A stretch of 64,000 nt of DNA, taken from NCBI GenBank assembly GCA_029061225.1, contig JAIDSM010000123.1:1-64000 (forward strand), written 5' to 3'. This DNA comes from Muribaculaceae bacterium. Lineage in GTDB: Bacteria; Bacteroidota; Bacteroidia; Bacteroidales; Muribaculaceae. The notes beneath the pieces were generated by a model. The model saw nothing but the letters and a program-made list of their open reading frames with translations, was not told the DNA's origin and made no database searches. Made by a program: the position numbers and the translations under genes. Below are positions 6,767 to 15,512 of the stretch, one piece after another; the stretch's first letter is position 1, and each line of letters begins with the position of its first letter.

Positions 6767-8416
6767 TCAGCGGAGGAGCTTTTCAGTGAGGATGGAGCCG
6801 TCTGACATCTTCGAGACCTTCAGGAATGTGCCTTTTTCGGGAACCTGAACTTCCCGGCCGGCAATGTCATAGTATGTCACCTTTGACACTTTTCTATCGG
6901 CAGAAATACCTTCGACCGCTTCGATCTCATCGACATTGATCGTCACGATTTCGCTTCGGGTCTCATTGCCGCCATGGCGGTAGATTGACTGCACGCCAAG
7001 AGTAGTGATGCCTTCTACAAAGAACGCGATCTTATGCTCCGTAGACTCGAATCCCCTGATGATCCAGTTGCCGTCAAAAGTCCAGGGAATCTCCACAAGA
7101 GAATCCTCCATATCATATTCCTCAGCATCAAAAGTCCATTCCTCTCCGTCGACATAGACCACATAAGCCAGATCATCGATCAGAAGATAGTTGCCGTCGA
7201 TAGACATTCCAGGAAGATCGAATGAGAATATGGAATAACCTTCCTCGGCCATCACATCTTCAAAATCCAACGCGGCTGGATCGCGCGGCACTCCTTCATA
7301 CGATTCCTGGCGTATGAGGTTCATATCGATAAGGTCATTGATGAAATAGATGTCCTTTTTGGATGTATTGAACAGCAACACCACGTCCTTATCCTTGGCA
7401 ACCATAGTATTCTTATCTCGATCCCAGACAAGTTTGAACTCATAAGAAGGATCCATCAGATTCTCATAGAAGATGTTGCCTTTGTCATCGACGGTCATTT
7501 CAACACATTTGGTGAAGATATGATAACCCATGAAGTCTCCAACATACTGATCCTGTGCAATCGAAACCACGGTTTCGCCATCCTCCGTAGCCACGGTGCC
7601 TTTTATCCAAGCCTGCGGAATCCTATCGGAAAGGCCCTGAAACCAGACATCGGTTCCACTTTCAGCGAAGTTCACCTGCCAGCCGTAACCATCTCCGACG
7701 GAAGTCCAGTAATCTTCGGAAACCTGAATGCCATCGGGCACACTCACCGGAGAGTCTGTAAATTCGGAGATAGATACATCCCAGGCTCCAAGGCCAATCC
7801 ATGTGCCATCCTCACTGTCAGCGACACCTAAAATGACATCCGGACTAAGACCTTCGGCATTCATGTCGCCATAGGCATCAATGGTCAGAGTAAGAGTAGA
7901 CTTTTCCTCAGGCCAGTACCAACCATCTTCCCGCATCGAAAGGACGGTGAGATAGTAGGCCTCCGGAAGTCCTAAATCAGGATCATCGTCATAATAAATA
8001 GCCTGCGGCAGGTCGACAATAATTTTATCGCCATCCTTTACTCCTTTGACATATGATTGAGTGGGGAGATACGTAAACATCTCATAGATATATACCTCGT
8101 TGTCCGCACCATAGACCATATGCGAGGCAAGCATCTGATCCTCAAACTCCATAAGTCCAAAGCCAGACATCGTGATGCCGCTTGTGGTGACAGTCACATC
8201 CACCTTTTCGCCTTCCACCGAAGTGATGATATCAGTCATTGAGCCGAGCCCGGGGGCGATTTTCCTGAGAGACGATGGTGTCTTCACTTTCTCGGGCGTT
8301 ACGAAGTTACGGGCTTCAAGTCTTTTCGTCATTCTCGACCCTTCCGTATAAGACGGGGCAGCGATGCCGGACAGGCAAAGGGATAAGGCCGCAAGCGAGA
8401 GTAGAATTTTTTTCAT
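6767..8416 (-). CDS. Secreted protein with T9SS-like C-terminal domain
   Basis: This 549-residue protein has a signal peptide (residues 1-20, ending SGIAA) and a beta-rich, acidic body without a recognised enzymatic domain. The C-terminus ('VTYYDIAGREVQVPEKGTF', then LKVSKMSDGS and TEKLLR) resembles T9SS sorting domains but ends in a Lys-Met-Ser-Asp-Gly-Ser segment instead of the usual GIY-type strand. The next gene upstream (8458-10344) ends almost identically, so the two tails are paralogous. The 41-bp gap suggests an operon driven by the promoter at 10383. Function unknown. Confidence 0.85.
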   Translation of the reverse strand: MKKILLSLAALSLCLSGIAAPSYTEGSRMTKRLEARNFVTPEKVKTPSSLRKIAPGLGSMTDIITSVEGEKVDVTVTTSGITMSGFGLMEFEDQMLASHMVYGADNEVYIYEMFTYLPTQSYVKGVKDGDKIIVDLPQAIYYDDDPDLGLPEAYYLTVLSMREDGWYWPEEKSTLTLTIDAYGDMNAEGLSPDVILGVADSEDGTWIGLGAWDVSISEFTDSPVSVPDGIQVSEDYWTSVGDGYGWQVNFAESGTDVWFQGLSDRIPQAWIKGTVATEDGETVVSIAQDQYVGDFMGYHIFTKCVEMTVDDKGNIFYENLMDPSYEFKLVWDRDKNTMVAKDKDVVLLFNTSKKDIYFINDLIDMNLIRQESYEGVPRDPAALDFEDVMAEEGYSIFSFDLPGMSIDGNYLLIDDLAYVVYVDGEEWTFDAEEYDMEDSLVEIPWTFDGNWIIRGFESTEHKIAFFVEGITTLGVQSIYRHGGNETRSEIVTINVDEIEAVEGISADRKVSKVTYYDIAGREVQVPEKGTFLKVSKMSDGSILTEKLLR

Positions 8417-8457
8417 AAGTTATTTTTAGTTTGTTTTAAATTATCGCGAACGGGCGG

Positions 8458-10344
8458 TTAGGACTTGTTTTTAAGGAGTTTTTCAGTGCGGAGGGAGCCG
8501 TCGGACATTTTTGCGACCTTAAGATACATACCGGTCTTCGGAGACTGAACGCGGGCCCCGGAGATATCGTAGTATTCAGCACTTACCTCAAACGCGTCCG
8601 TGTCTACCGCCTTCACTGACGTACCGGCATCCACCTTGACCTTATTGGCATTTAGGATAGTTCCGTCAGGATTGATAATGAAGGCAGCCACATAGAGTTT
8701 ATCCTTATCCTGAATGACTTCGTTGCCTTCGATATCATAGCTGAACTTTGTCGTATACGGTTCGTTATATGTCACATTTTCCGGAATAGATCCCTCCACT
8801 CCCATCAGGCCGTCCACATCAACCACCACATCGTTGAAGACAAGATTAGGAACCGTCTTAGGCCAGTTAGTGAGCACTTCAAGTTCGGTGCCGACATAAT
8901 TTGCCTGCTGACCTGCGAAGTAATTTGACTGGAACCAACCTGTGCCGAAACCTGTAACACCATTATTGATGAGAAGGAAACCGACCTTATATCCGGCATC
9001 ATGCTTGTCTTCAAGGAATATTGCCTTGGCGGTCACATCAATTTCCGTCTTAGCCTCGTCGGTCCAAAACGCCTCAACATCAATCCCGGCAAGGACAGGC
9101 TTCTCAATAGAAGCCTTCACCTCATCCTTCATACCGAAACCCTTGTTGCCGACACCATAGAAGGGATCTTCGGCAGCTCCACGATTGAGAGTAGCGGAAG
9201 GGAATCCAATGTCATCAGGATTAAGCGGGAAATCCTGAGCTTGCATAGGATCATTGTCGTGATATGCAGCCAGCACGACATCATCGCCAAACTCCTCGTT
9301 CAATAATTCGAGCGCAATATACCCTCTGGGACACCATCCGCACCAAGTCCCGGTGAACTCCTCAACAAGAGGCCTATGTACAGGCACGAAAGGAAGTACC
9401 GAAACCGAGCAGGATGCAGAAGCAAGCTTATTGTCATTCTTCTCGCCGTTGACCTTATCGATGGTGATGTGAAGGTCGAAATCACCCAATTCGGAAACTC
9501 TCTCAATCGGGAACGAAACCGAAGTCTCTCCGGATAGGTCAGGGACAATGGGATCAGGGAAGTCAAGGCTGCCTTGAAGTGTCTTTCCGGCTATCGAATA
9601 AGTGTAGCCGACCGAAGAAACACTAACAGCCCCGAAATTAGTCAATTTAGCATCAACTGAAAAATCATTGTCAGCGGCAACTATAGCGTCTGAAACTTCC
9701 TTAATGCCAACACTATATTCGGCAAGATCACCCTCCAAAGTCACATAAATCGCTGCGGCAGCCTCAAGTCGGTCGTTATAAGGCAACCACTTCAGGAAAT
9801 CCCTTGACGCACGGACATAGAGCGACTTCGGATTGTCGCTTGGAGAAATAATAACAGGAAATTTCTGACCGTCGGTCAGGGAAACGCCCTTATCAACAGC
9901 AGGAACCGTCAGACTGTAGCCTACATAGATACCGTCTGACGTGATTTCATAAGGGGTCTCAAGCTCAACCGACAACTGACCGAACGGATGATTTTCGTAG
10001 GCAGGGAGAACAACCTTCTCTGGAACCACGTCGCTGCTATAAGTATCGGGTACGGTCACCTTAACATTGCCGACTTTCTCCAAAGTGAGTTCCTTTGAAA
10101 GCCACAAGGAAGTGGACTCTACTCCTTCATAGGCATTTATCAAGGCACGGATGCCGGTGATCTTCTTCCCTACAAGAGCAGGATCGTCGATACGAATGGC
10201 AATATCATAGATTTCAGACTTAGACTTGCCCCAGTACAAAAGATCGTCATTAGCATAAGTAAACGTCACTGATCGTTGCTCAGCAGCTGACAGAGACAGT
10301 GCAAATGTTGAAAGCAAAAAGGATACAAAAAAATTCCTCAACAT
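8458..10344 (-). CDS. Secreted Omp28-like (thioredoxin-fold) protein with T9SS-like tail
   Basis: The 628-residue protein has a signal peptide (about 1-20, ending SLSAA). An N-terminal beta-rich region (about 25-320) precedes an Omp28-type thioredoxin-like domain that begins at 'PLVEEFTGTWCGWCPRG' with a CxxC pair near residue 335. The C-terminal domain reads 'EYYDISGARVQSPKTGMYLK'. Omp28-family proteins of Bacteroidota are surface proteins of unclear role; a CxxC suggests disulfide exchange, but activity is not shown. It is co-directional with the 6767 gene and preceded by a perfect promoter 39 bp upstream. Two other Omp28-like domains occur in this window (15509 and 32179). Confidence 0.88.
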   Translation of the reverse strand: MLRNFFVSFLLSTFALSLSAAEQRSVTFTYANDDLLYWGKSKSEIYDIAIRIDDPALVGKKITGIRALINAYEGVESTSLWLSKELTLEKVGNVKVTVPDTYSSDVVPEKVVLPAYENHPFGQLSVELETPYEITSDGIYVGYSLTVPAVDKGVSLTDGQKFPVIISPSDNPKSLYVRASRDFLKWLPYNDRLEAAAAIYVTLEGDLAEYSVGIKEVSDAIVAADNDFSVDAKLTNFGAVSVSSVGYTYSIAGKTLQGSLDFPDPIVPDLSGETSVSFPIERVSELGDFDLHITIDKVNGEKNDNKLASASCSVSVLPFVPVHRPLVEEFTGTWCGWCPRGYIALELLNEEFGDDVVLAAYHDNDPMQAQDFPLNPDDIGFPSATLNRGAAEDPFYGVGNKGFGMKDEVKASIEKPVLAGIDVEAFWTDEAKTEIDVTAKAIFLEDKHDAGYKVGFLLINNGVTGFGTGWFQSNYFAGQQANYVGTELEVLTNWPKTVPNLVFNDVVVDVDGLMGVEGSIPENVTYNEPYTTKFSYDIEGNEVIQDKDKLYVAAFIINPDGTILNANKVKVDAGTSVKAVDTDAFEVSAEYYDISGARVQSPKTGMYLKVAKMSDGSLRTEKLLKNKS

Positions 10345-10382
10345 AACAGTAGGATAACTTAAGGGTTATAGGAAATCGCCTA

Positions 10383-10414
10383 CAAAATTATGAAAAAACC
10401 TCAACACAAGCAAA
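10383..10414 (-). promoter_or_regulatory. Bacteroidota promoter for the 8458-10344 gene
   Basis: On the minus strand, TTTG (complement of 10411-10414), exactly 20 bp, then TAATTTTG (complement of 10383-10390). The leader to the ATG at 10344 is about 30 nt. Confidence 0.75.
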
Positions 10415-10468
10415 AAACAGCGGCATAAAATCTCCTGCAAAGGGATAAGGGACTCGCTGAGGCAAAGG

Positions 10469-11347
10469 CTACAGAAGGAATGTGAAGCCTACGGAGAAGG
10501 GAGTGAAGTTGATGGGGGAAGAGTCCTTGAGCACTTTCATGGGTGAATAGCGAACATAGACACCCAAGGCACTGTGGTAGGAAAGAGAAGCGAAAAAGTC
10601 GACTGTAACATGACGTCGATCAAAGTCTTTAGTGAAATATTCGCACCGGTTGCCGTCGGAATCGTCATAAATTCCCTTGAGGGAAGCATAAGTATTGAAG
10701 TTGAGGATGGGACCCATACGCCATTTCAAGTAAGTCTTAGGGATGCTCCACGTATACATCAAAGGCAGCTGAAGGCTGAAGACCTTCAGTTGGGTAGCCC
10801 TGACGTAAGCTCCCTCCGGAGCGGTCCCCCACTCCACTCCCCCATCGCCATCCGGCTGCAGCCAGCGACCAAATGCCGTAGCCTTATAGTTGCGCCAGTC
10901 TAAACCAAGGCCGAGGTAGATTCTGGAGCGGGAGAATTCATATCCTACGTTGAGGCAGCTCAGCCAGTTGATCTCAAAAGATTTTGACCACTGCAAGCCA
11001 CCGCCACCGGTCTGCCCCATGGCATCTGTAAGTCCGACACAGAGACCGTCGGAGGATATAGCCCAACCATCTGCGCCACAGCCGCACTTATCACTGCGCC
11101 GACCACAGGGGAAACCGGGGATATTGAAAATGGATCTTGACGTAGATCGGGAGGTTTTGACATTAGCTCCATCGGGGTATTCGATCAGGATAGACTCCTG
11201 TCCGCCGGAGACGGAAACACGGGTGCCTTGAGGAGATTCGGTTATGACCACATCTGAAGGATTAGTCACAGACATAAGTGTATCGGGGGATTCAGCTTTC
11301 ATGCAAAGGAATACAAAGAGGAGGAAGGTAAGTATGAGGGATTTCAT
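10469..11347 (-). CDS. Outer-membrane beta-barrel protein (last gene of ECF operon)
   Basis: This 292-residue protein has a signal peptide (about 1-18). A short N-terminal segment with alternating 'VVITESPQGTRVSVSG' strands leads into a beta-barrel region rich in aromatic residues, ending in a strand with terminal hydrophobics (FSVGFTFLL), as expected for barrel assembly. It shares this plan with the upstream 291-residue protein, so the two are probably paralogues. It lies at the end of a co-directional set that starts with an ECF sigma factor. Function unknown; the barrel assignment rests on strand pattern only. Confidence 0.7.
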   Translation of the reverse strand: MKSLILTFLLFVFLCMKAESPDTLMSVTNPSDVVITESPQGTRVSVSGGQESILIEYPDGANVKTSRSTSRSIFNIPGFPCGRRSDKCGCGADGWAISSDGLCVGLTDAMGQTGGGGLQWSKSFEINWLSCLNVGYEFSRSRIYLGLGLDWRNYKATAFGRWLQPDGDGGVEWGTAPEGAYVRATQLKVFSLQLPLMYTWSIPKTYLKWRMGPILNFNTYASLKGIYDDSDGNRCEYFTKDFDRRHVTVDFFASLSYHSALGVYVRYSPMKVLKDSSPINFTPFSVGFTFLL

Positions 11348-11423
11348 GATTTGATAATTTTTAAACGTAAACTTAAGAATGGAGGCTACGCAGGAAGGGG
11401 GACGGGACGGGCGGATGCCTTAA

Positions 11424-12299
11424 TCAGAAATTTATGGTGGCGCCGAGCGACCAGGATTTCAGACGGGGACCAAAGGAAGAATCAAACAGGGTCATAGGAC
11501 TCCAGGAAGCGTATACGCCAAGAATGTCGCAGACTCCGATTGAGGCCGTCAGGTCAGCAGTAAATAGACGCTGCTGAAGACCTTTGTAGGTGGTCTTGTG
11601 CCTTACCTTATCTATTTCAAGATCAGTGCGTGCCCAAGCATAGGTGTTGAAACATGCCACACCTCCAAGCGTAAACTTGACATCACATCCAATATTTACG
11701 GAGAACAGCAAGGGAATCTGGAAATTTAACATATTCAAGCCCGTATACTTAACCGACGTACCGGACGCTACGGGAATCAGGACAAGGCGTGATCCTGACT
11801 TGGCATATATAAAACCATCCTGGGCATGATATGTCTGATGTCCGAAACCGATTCCTGTAGAAAAAGAATATGCTCCTCTACTCCATTCAATGCCCGCAAC
11901 CTCCCGAAATCCAATCTCAATTGAATTCTTGACATTACCTTTATCGAAATAATTGAATCTCTGACCTATGTAACCATGGCCGAGGAAAAAAAACGATGTC
12001 TTGAGACGTGAGCGGTCCTTGTGGCTATCCTTGTCTTTTCCTAATCCGAACGGAACCTCGAAATCGAAGAACGATTCGGAATCATCGGCTTCCTCTACCG
12101 TGACATTGTAAGAGAAGGTGTCTTTTCCATATTCCATTTCTTTTTCGACTTCGATAACCGTCGTACCGCCATCTCGGGAAACTGTGACCTTCTTCGGATT
12201 GTCTATGATTTTCACGGTGTCGGGAGGTTCAGGAGATGTCTGAGCTTTTGCGACAGGGATAAGACTGAGGAAAAACAGGTAGAGAATGAATTTTTTCAT
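11424..12299 (-). CDS. Outer-membrane beta-barrel protein, paralogue of the next gene
   Basis: This 291-residue protein has a signal peptide (about 1-19, ending AKA). The mature N-terminus contains 'VKIIDNPKKVTVSRDGGTTV', a beta-hairpin region like that of the 10469 protein. Amphipathic strands then run to a C-terminal 'SWSLGATINF', ending in Phe as outer-membrane barrels usually do. It lies 76 bp upstream of its paralogue and 21 bp downstream of the 12321 gene. It may be a porin-like or adhesin barrel controlled by the linked sigma factor; no substrate can be inferred. Confidence 0.72.
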   Translation of the reverse strand: MKKFILYLFFLSLIPVAKAQTSPEPPDTVKIIDNPKKVTVSRDGGTTVIEVEKEMEYGKDTFSYNVTVEEADDSESFFDFEVPFGLGKDKDSHKDRSRLKTSFFFLGHGYIGQRFNYFDKGNVKNSIEIGFREVAGIEWSRGAYSFSTGIGFGHQTYHAQDGFIYAKSGSRLVLIPVASGTSVKYTGLNMLNFQIPLLFSVNIGCDVKFTLGGVACFNTYAWARTDLEIDKVRHKTTYKGLQQRLFTADLTASIGVCDILGVYASWSPMTLFDSSFGPRLKSWSLGATINF

Positions 12300-12320
12300 T
12301 TTTATATGATATTGGGTTGA

Positions 12321-12788
12321 TTATTTGGTGATTTTTTTGGTGATCATCTGTTTTATCTCGTCGGGAGACCAGTCTCCTTCAATGCGTATCAGGGTTGTTT
12401 TTGACTTTCCTTTGGGACGGAGGTCGAGGAAAAATACGTATTTCCGGTGACGGCCCTCTCCTCCAAAACCGTAAAAGCCAAAGTAGAGCCGTCCATCCTT
12501 GAAAGTAGTCTCCTTGAACTCCGCGTTGGCACCGTCTTTCCTTACAGCTGCGGAGATAGCGTCAGCGTTCCCGTCATCTCCGGAGACCGATACGCTGCGG
12601 TAGGAAGTAAGACCTTTCCAGTCAGATTGTTTTCCCGACATGGATACCATCGTCACGGAGGGATTCTTTGCAAATTCCTCTTGTAGGAAAGGGGATATGT
12701 GCAGGCCTTCGGCATCTGCTGTCACCGATGTCAAGGCATATATGACCATTATGGCAAACGTCATGAGTCGAATCAGGCAGTACTTCAT
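12321..12788 (-). CDS. Small secreted protein of ECF operon, DUF4252/DUF6108-like
   Basis: This 155-residue protein has an N-terminal signal peptide (about 1-26). The sequence 'SPFLQEEFAKNPSVTMVSMSG' followed later by 'YVFFLDLRPKGKSKTTLIRI', then EGDWSPDEIKQMI, resembles the small Bacteroidota DUFs encoded beside ECF sigma/anti-sigma pairs. The exact family name is uncertain. It overlaps the upstream anti-sigma-like gene by 4 bp, so the two are translationally coupled. Probably periplasmic or surface; function unknown. Confidence 0.75.
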   Translation of the reverse strand: MKYCLIRLMTFAIMVIYALTSVTADAEGLHISPFLQEEFAKNPSVTMVSMSGKQSDWKGLTSYRSVSVSGDDGNADAISAAVRKDGANAEFKETTFKDGRLYFGFYGFGGEGRHRKYVFFLDLRPKGKSKTTLIRIEGDWSPDEIKQMITKKITK

Positions 12789-13231
12789 AGATCGTCGTCG
12801 TTTAAGGCTTCACGGATATCGTCGAAATCTTCGGAAAGAGTCTGTGAGAAGAGGTCGGTTGACTCTCCGATATCGCTGAGCTGGGTTGCTACTATATAGT
12901 TTATCTCGGCAGGATCCTGAATTTTCATTCCGGATACATAGGCGAATGTCTGAGTATCCCGAGGATGATTGAAGATCAGGGAGGCAGCGACAACTACGGC
13001 TATAGAGGCCGCCACACCTGCGATCAGCTTCATCGGCCTTCTCTTTACCGGCGTCACCACGGGCGCAGCAAAACGGGATGCGAGCATCACGGCGAGGGCT
13101 TCGTCGATCCTGCGGTCATGGCCTTCGAGCGGAAGAAGCTCAGCCAGAAGTTGCCGCTCCTCATGCCGTGAAAGCATGGCTTCGAAGTAGAGGTCGATTC
13201 TTTTATATATTTCCTTTTTATCCATAGTCAT
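12785..13231 (-). CDS. Anti-sigma-factor-like single-pass membrane protein
   Basis: This 148-residue protein has a cytoplasmic helical N-terminus (about 1-60), one membrane segment (about 67-87, 'LIAGVAASIAVVVAASLIF') and an acidic extracytoplasmic tail. It immediately follows an ECF sigma factor (38 bp), the usual position of its anti-sigma factor. No zinc-binding HxxxCxxC motif is seen, so it is not a classical ZAS-type anti-sigma. The role is inferred from position and topology. M3 (13225) is an equally good start. Confidence 0.75.
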   Translation of the reverse strand: MTMDKKEIYKRIDLYFEAMLSRHEERQLLAELLPLEGHDRRIDEALAVMLASRFAAPVVTPVKRRPMKLIAGVAASIAVVVAASLIFNHPRDTQTFAYVSGMKIQDPAEINYIVATQLSDIGESTDLFSQTLSEDFDDIREALNDDDL

Positions 13232-13268
13232 AATTTTTTTAAGATACGCAGTGTCGGGATGCGATGCG

Positions 13269-13748
13269 TCAGCTGTTTTGGCTTCGGTAAAGGGTACGGA
13301 TGGTCTTGCGGGCGCGTGATAGTATCATTCGTGCGTTGGCCTGGGAGATGCCGAAGTGTTCGGCGATGTCTTCGAAGTCCCAGCCGTCACGGTCATGACG
13401 ATGCAGTATCTCGCGGTCTCTTGCGGAAAGATGTGTATCAATGAGACGATTTATCTCTGCTATCCGGTCGAGGCGGGAATCCGGGTCCTCGTCGCTAAAA
13501 TGATGACGGTCGAGTGTATCGATATCAATTTCGGGATGAATCTGTCGTCGACGGTGATGGTCGATTGAGACATTGCGGGCAGCCACCGTCAGGAAACCCT
13601 CTGCTTCTCCCTGAGAGGAAAATTCCGCACGACGGGTCCATAGACGGCAGAAGGCTTCCTGAAGGCTGTCTTCATCGTCGTCGGAATGCCTCGACAGGAG
13701 TCGACGGCGAACTGACCGGAATGCTGATATGATAAAATCTCTTTCCAT
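13269..13748 (-). CDS. ECF-type RNA polymerase sigma factor
   Basis: This 159-residue protein has the two sigma-70 regions of group 4 factors. Region 2 (about 5-75) includes 'DSLQEAFCRLWTRRAEF' and 'FLTVAARNVSIDHHRRR'. Region 4 (about 105-155) has the helix-turn-helix 'WDFEDIAEHFGISQANARMI' for -35 recognition. It heads the operon 13748-10469 (anti-sigma-like, small secreted protein, two barrels). Such units are usually self-activating and respond to envelope cues; here this is inferred from layout. No housekeeping promoter match was found just upstream, consistent with autoregulation from a different motif. Confidence 0.93.
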   Translation of the reverse strand: MERDFIISAFRSVRRRLLSRHSDDDEDSLQEAFCRLWTRRAEFSSQGEAEGFLTVAARNVSIDHHRRRQIHPEIDIDTLDRHHFSDEDPDSRLDRIAEINRLIDTHLSARDREILHRHDRDGWDFEDIAEHFGISQANARMILSRARKTIRTLYRSQNS

Positions 13749-13961
13749 CTATACCCAAGACGAAGATGGAAGGGATTTGCAACAAAAAATTTAATTTTTT
13801 TAGTTTTTGAGCCAAAGAGCAAGAGGATAGGACGAAGGCGGAGTGGAAATCACGCAGAGAATGGAAGAGCCTGAGGGGTTGGGAACGGATAACTGACCAC
13901 GAGGGAGAGTTAAGCATTTTAATTAAAAAACCGAGCATACAGCAGTTTTATGACTTTTACT

Positions 13962-13993
13962 TTTGCATATAAAAATAATTTTGCTTAACTTTG
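13962..13993 (+). promoter_or_regulatory. Bacteroidota promoter for the 14055-18769 operon
   Basis: TTTG at 13962-13965, a 20-bp spacer and TAACTTTG at 13986-13993: a perfect match. The leader to the ATG at 14055 is about 55 nt. The rest of the 306-bp gap 13749-14054 is AT-rich without a recognised gene. Confidence 0.8.
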
Positions 13994-14054
13994 TAGCGTA
14001 ACAAAGAAGGCATCACAACGCCCACCTTACGTAAAACCTAAACTATAACCAAAT

Positions 14055-15512
14055 ATGAAAAATTTTTTACTGCTTATAGGCCTGGCACTTGCAGGCACGT
14101 CTCTGACCGGCAAAGCAGAGAGCAAAGTATATGTGTTTGACAATCTCGGAATCGTAGGGGGAGTATCAGACAACGGAAAGTTTGCCGCCATCACAGATGA
14201 CGAACAATACCTTGCCTATATCTGGCGAGCCAGCAATCCCGAGGAGCTGTATGATATAACCGAGAAAGGAGATCCCAGTCTACCGGCATCTCAGCGTCCT
14301 GTCTTCACGACCGCCATGGACGTGTCAGACGACGGTATTGTGGTGGGCAGTATCGGTTATGCAGATTACTACCAATATCCGGCATACTACAAGGATGGGG
14401 AATGGAACAAGCTCCCGATCGATCCGGACGCGGTCAACACCACCGAGGCAGTCTGCATCACACCCGACGGAAAAATAATAGCAGGATACCAATATCTTAA
14501 GTTAGCTTCAGCCACAGGCGACGGAGCTTCACGCGGACAATATATTCCCTGCCAATGGTTCCTGCAGGAGGACGGCACCTATGAACTGAAGACCTACAAG
14601 GACATCAAACTGCCGGACCATCAAGGATTCTATCCTATGACCCAGACTCCGGACGGCAAGGTGATAGGCGGCCAGGTCTTTGCAGCCTTCGGAAGCAACC
14701 TTAACGCACTCCTTGTGGAAGGTGAGCTTGTAATGTTTGACGAGATCACGACTTTCAAGGACTGTCTTGAATATAAAGGCAAGTACTATACCGGAGTAGA
14801 TGAAAACGGCAGGCAGACATGGACCGATGACATCAACGATCCCAACATCATCTGGGATGAGAGGGAGTTGATCAACGGATACTTCGACGGCATCAGAGGA
14901 GAGGAAAGCATGATGAACGGCTTCTTCACCAACTGCGACGGTAACGGCAATTTCTACGGAGCCCGCAGCTACGTAACCAATGTCACCGAGGACCATGACG
15001 GAGTCTTGACCAACAATGCCGTCATCTACAATTACATTACCGACACATGGTATAATGACAAGGGAGTGAGCTTCTTCTCCGCCGGTATAGGAGACCAGCT
15101 AATCTTTACCGGAAACGGCGATGTGATCGAAGGTTCTGAAGTGAAACCGGTGAAAGAAGCTTACGGCATCAAAAGCAGCCTCACAATCAACGGCATCAGC
15201 AAAATATCTGCTGACGGCAAAACAATAGCAGGCGTGGCATCGGATCTAAATCCGGCTATCGGTGAATATCAGTATTATCCCTTCATCATCCAGGTGGATG
15301 GCGGCTTTAACGGCATTCCCGAGATCGCCGGCTCACCCAACAAGGGTCTTGTGATAGCGACTCCGGGACGCATCGAGGTGCTGAACGCCGAGAATGTCGC
15401 TGTCTATGACCTGAACGGACGTCTGGTAGGGACCGACAAGGTGACCGAAGTCAACGCCGGGGTCTATGTGGTCAAGGCAGACAACGAGAGCTATAAGATC
15501 GTCGTAAAATGA
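14055..15512 (+). CDS. Secreted HAF-repeat-like protein with T9SS C-terminal domain
   Basis: The 485-residue protein has a signal peptide (about 1-19). It contains several degenerate repeats of the form 'VSDNGKFAAI', 'VSDDGIVVGSIGY', 'ITPDGKIIAGYQY' and 'ISADGKTIAGVAS', spaced 40-100 residues apart, as in HAF-type extracellular repeat (beta-propeller-like) proteins. The C-terminus is a T9SS type A-like domain ('NVAVYDLNGRLVG' and later GVYVVK, ending KIVVK). It is the first gene of a three-gene operon and overlaps the next by 4 bp (ATGA). The N-terminal half of the 32179 protein has the same repeat pattern. Role unknown; surface-exposed by inference. Confidence 0.85.
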   Translation: MKNFLLLIGLALAGTSLTGKAESKVYVFDNLGIVGGVSDNGKFAAITDDEQYLAYIWRASNPEELYDITEKGDPSLPASQRPVFTTAMDVSDDGIVVGSIGYADYYQYPAYYKDGEWNKLPIDPDAVNTTEAVCITPDGKIIAGYQYLKLASATGDGASRGQYIPCQWFLQEDGTYELKTYKDIKLPDHQGFYPMTQTPDGKVIGGQVFAAFGSNLNALLVEGELVMFDEITTFKDCLEYKGKYYTGVDENGRQTWTDDINDPNIIWDERELINGYFDGIRGEESMMNGFFTNCDGNGNFYGARSYVTNVTEDHDGVLTNNAVIYNYITDTWYNDKGVSFFSAGIGDQLIFTGNGDVIEGSEVKPVKEAYGIKSSLTINGISKISADGKTIAGVASDLNPAIGEYQYYPFIIQVDGGFNGIPEIAGSPNKGLVIATPGRIEVLNAENVAVYDLNGRLVGTDKVTEVNAGVYVVKADNESYKIVVK

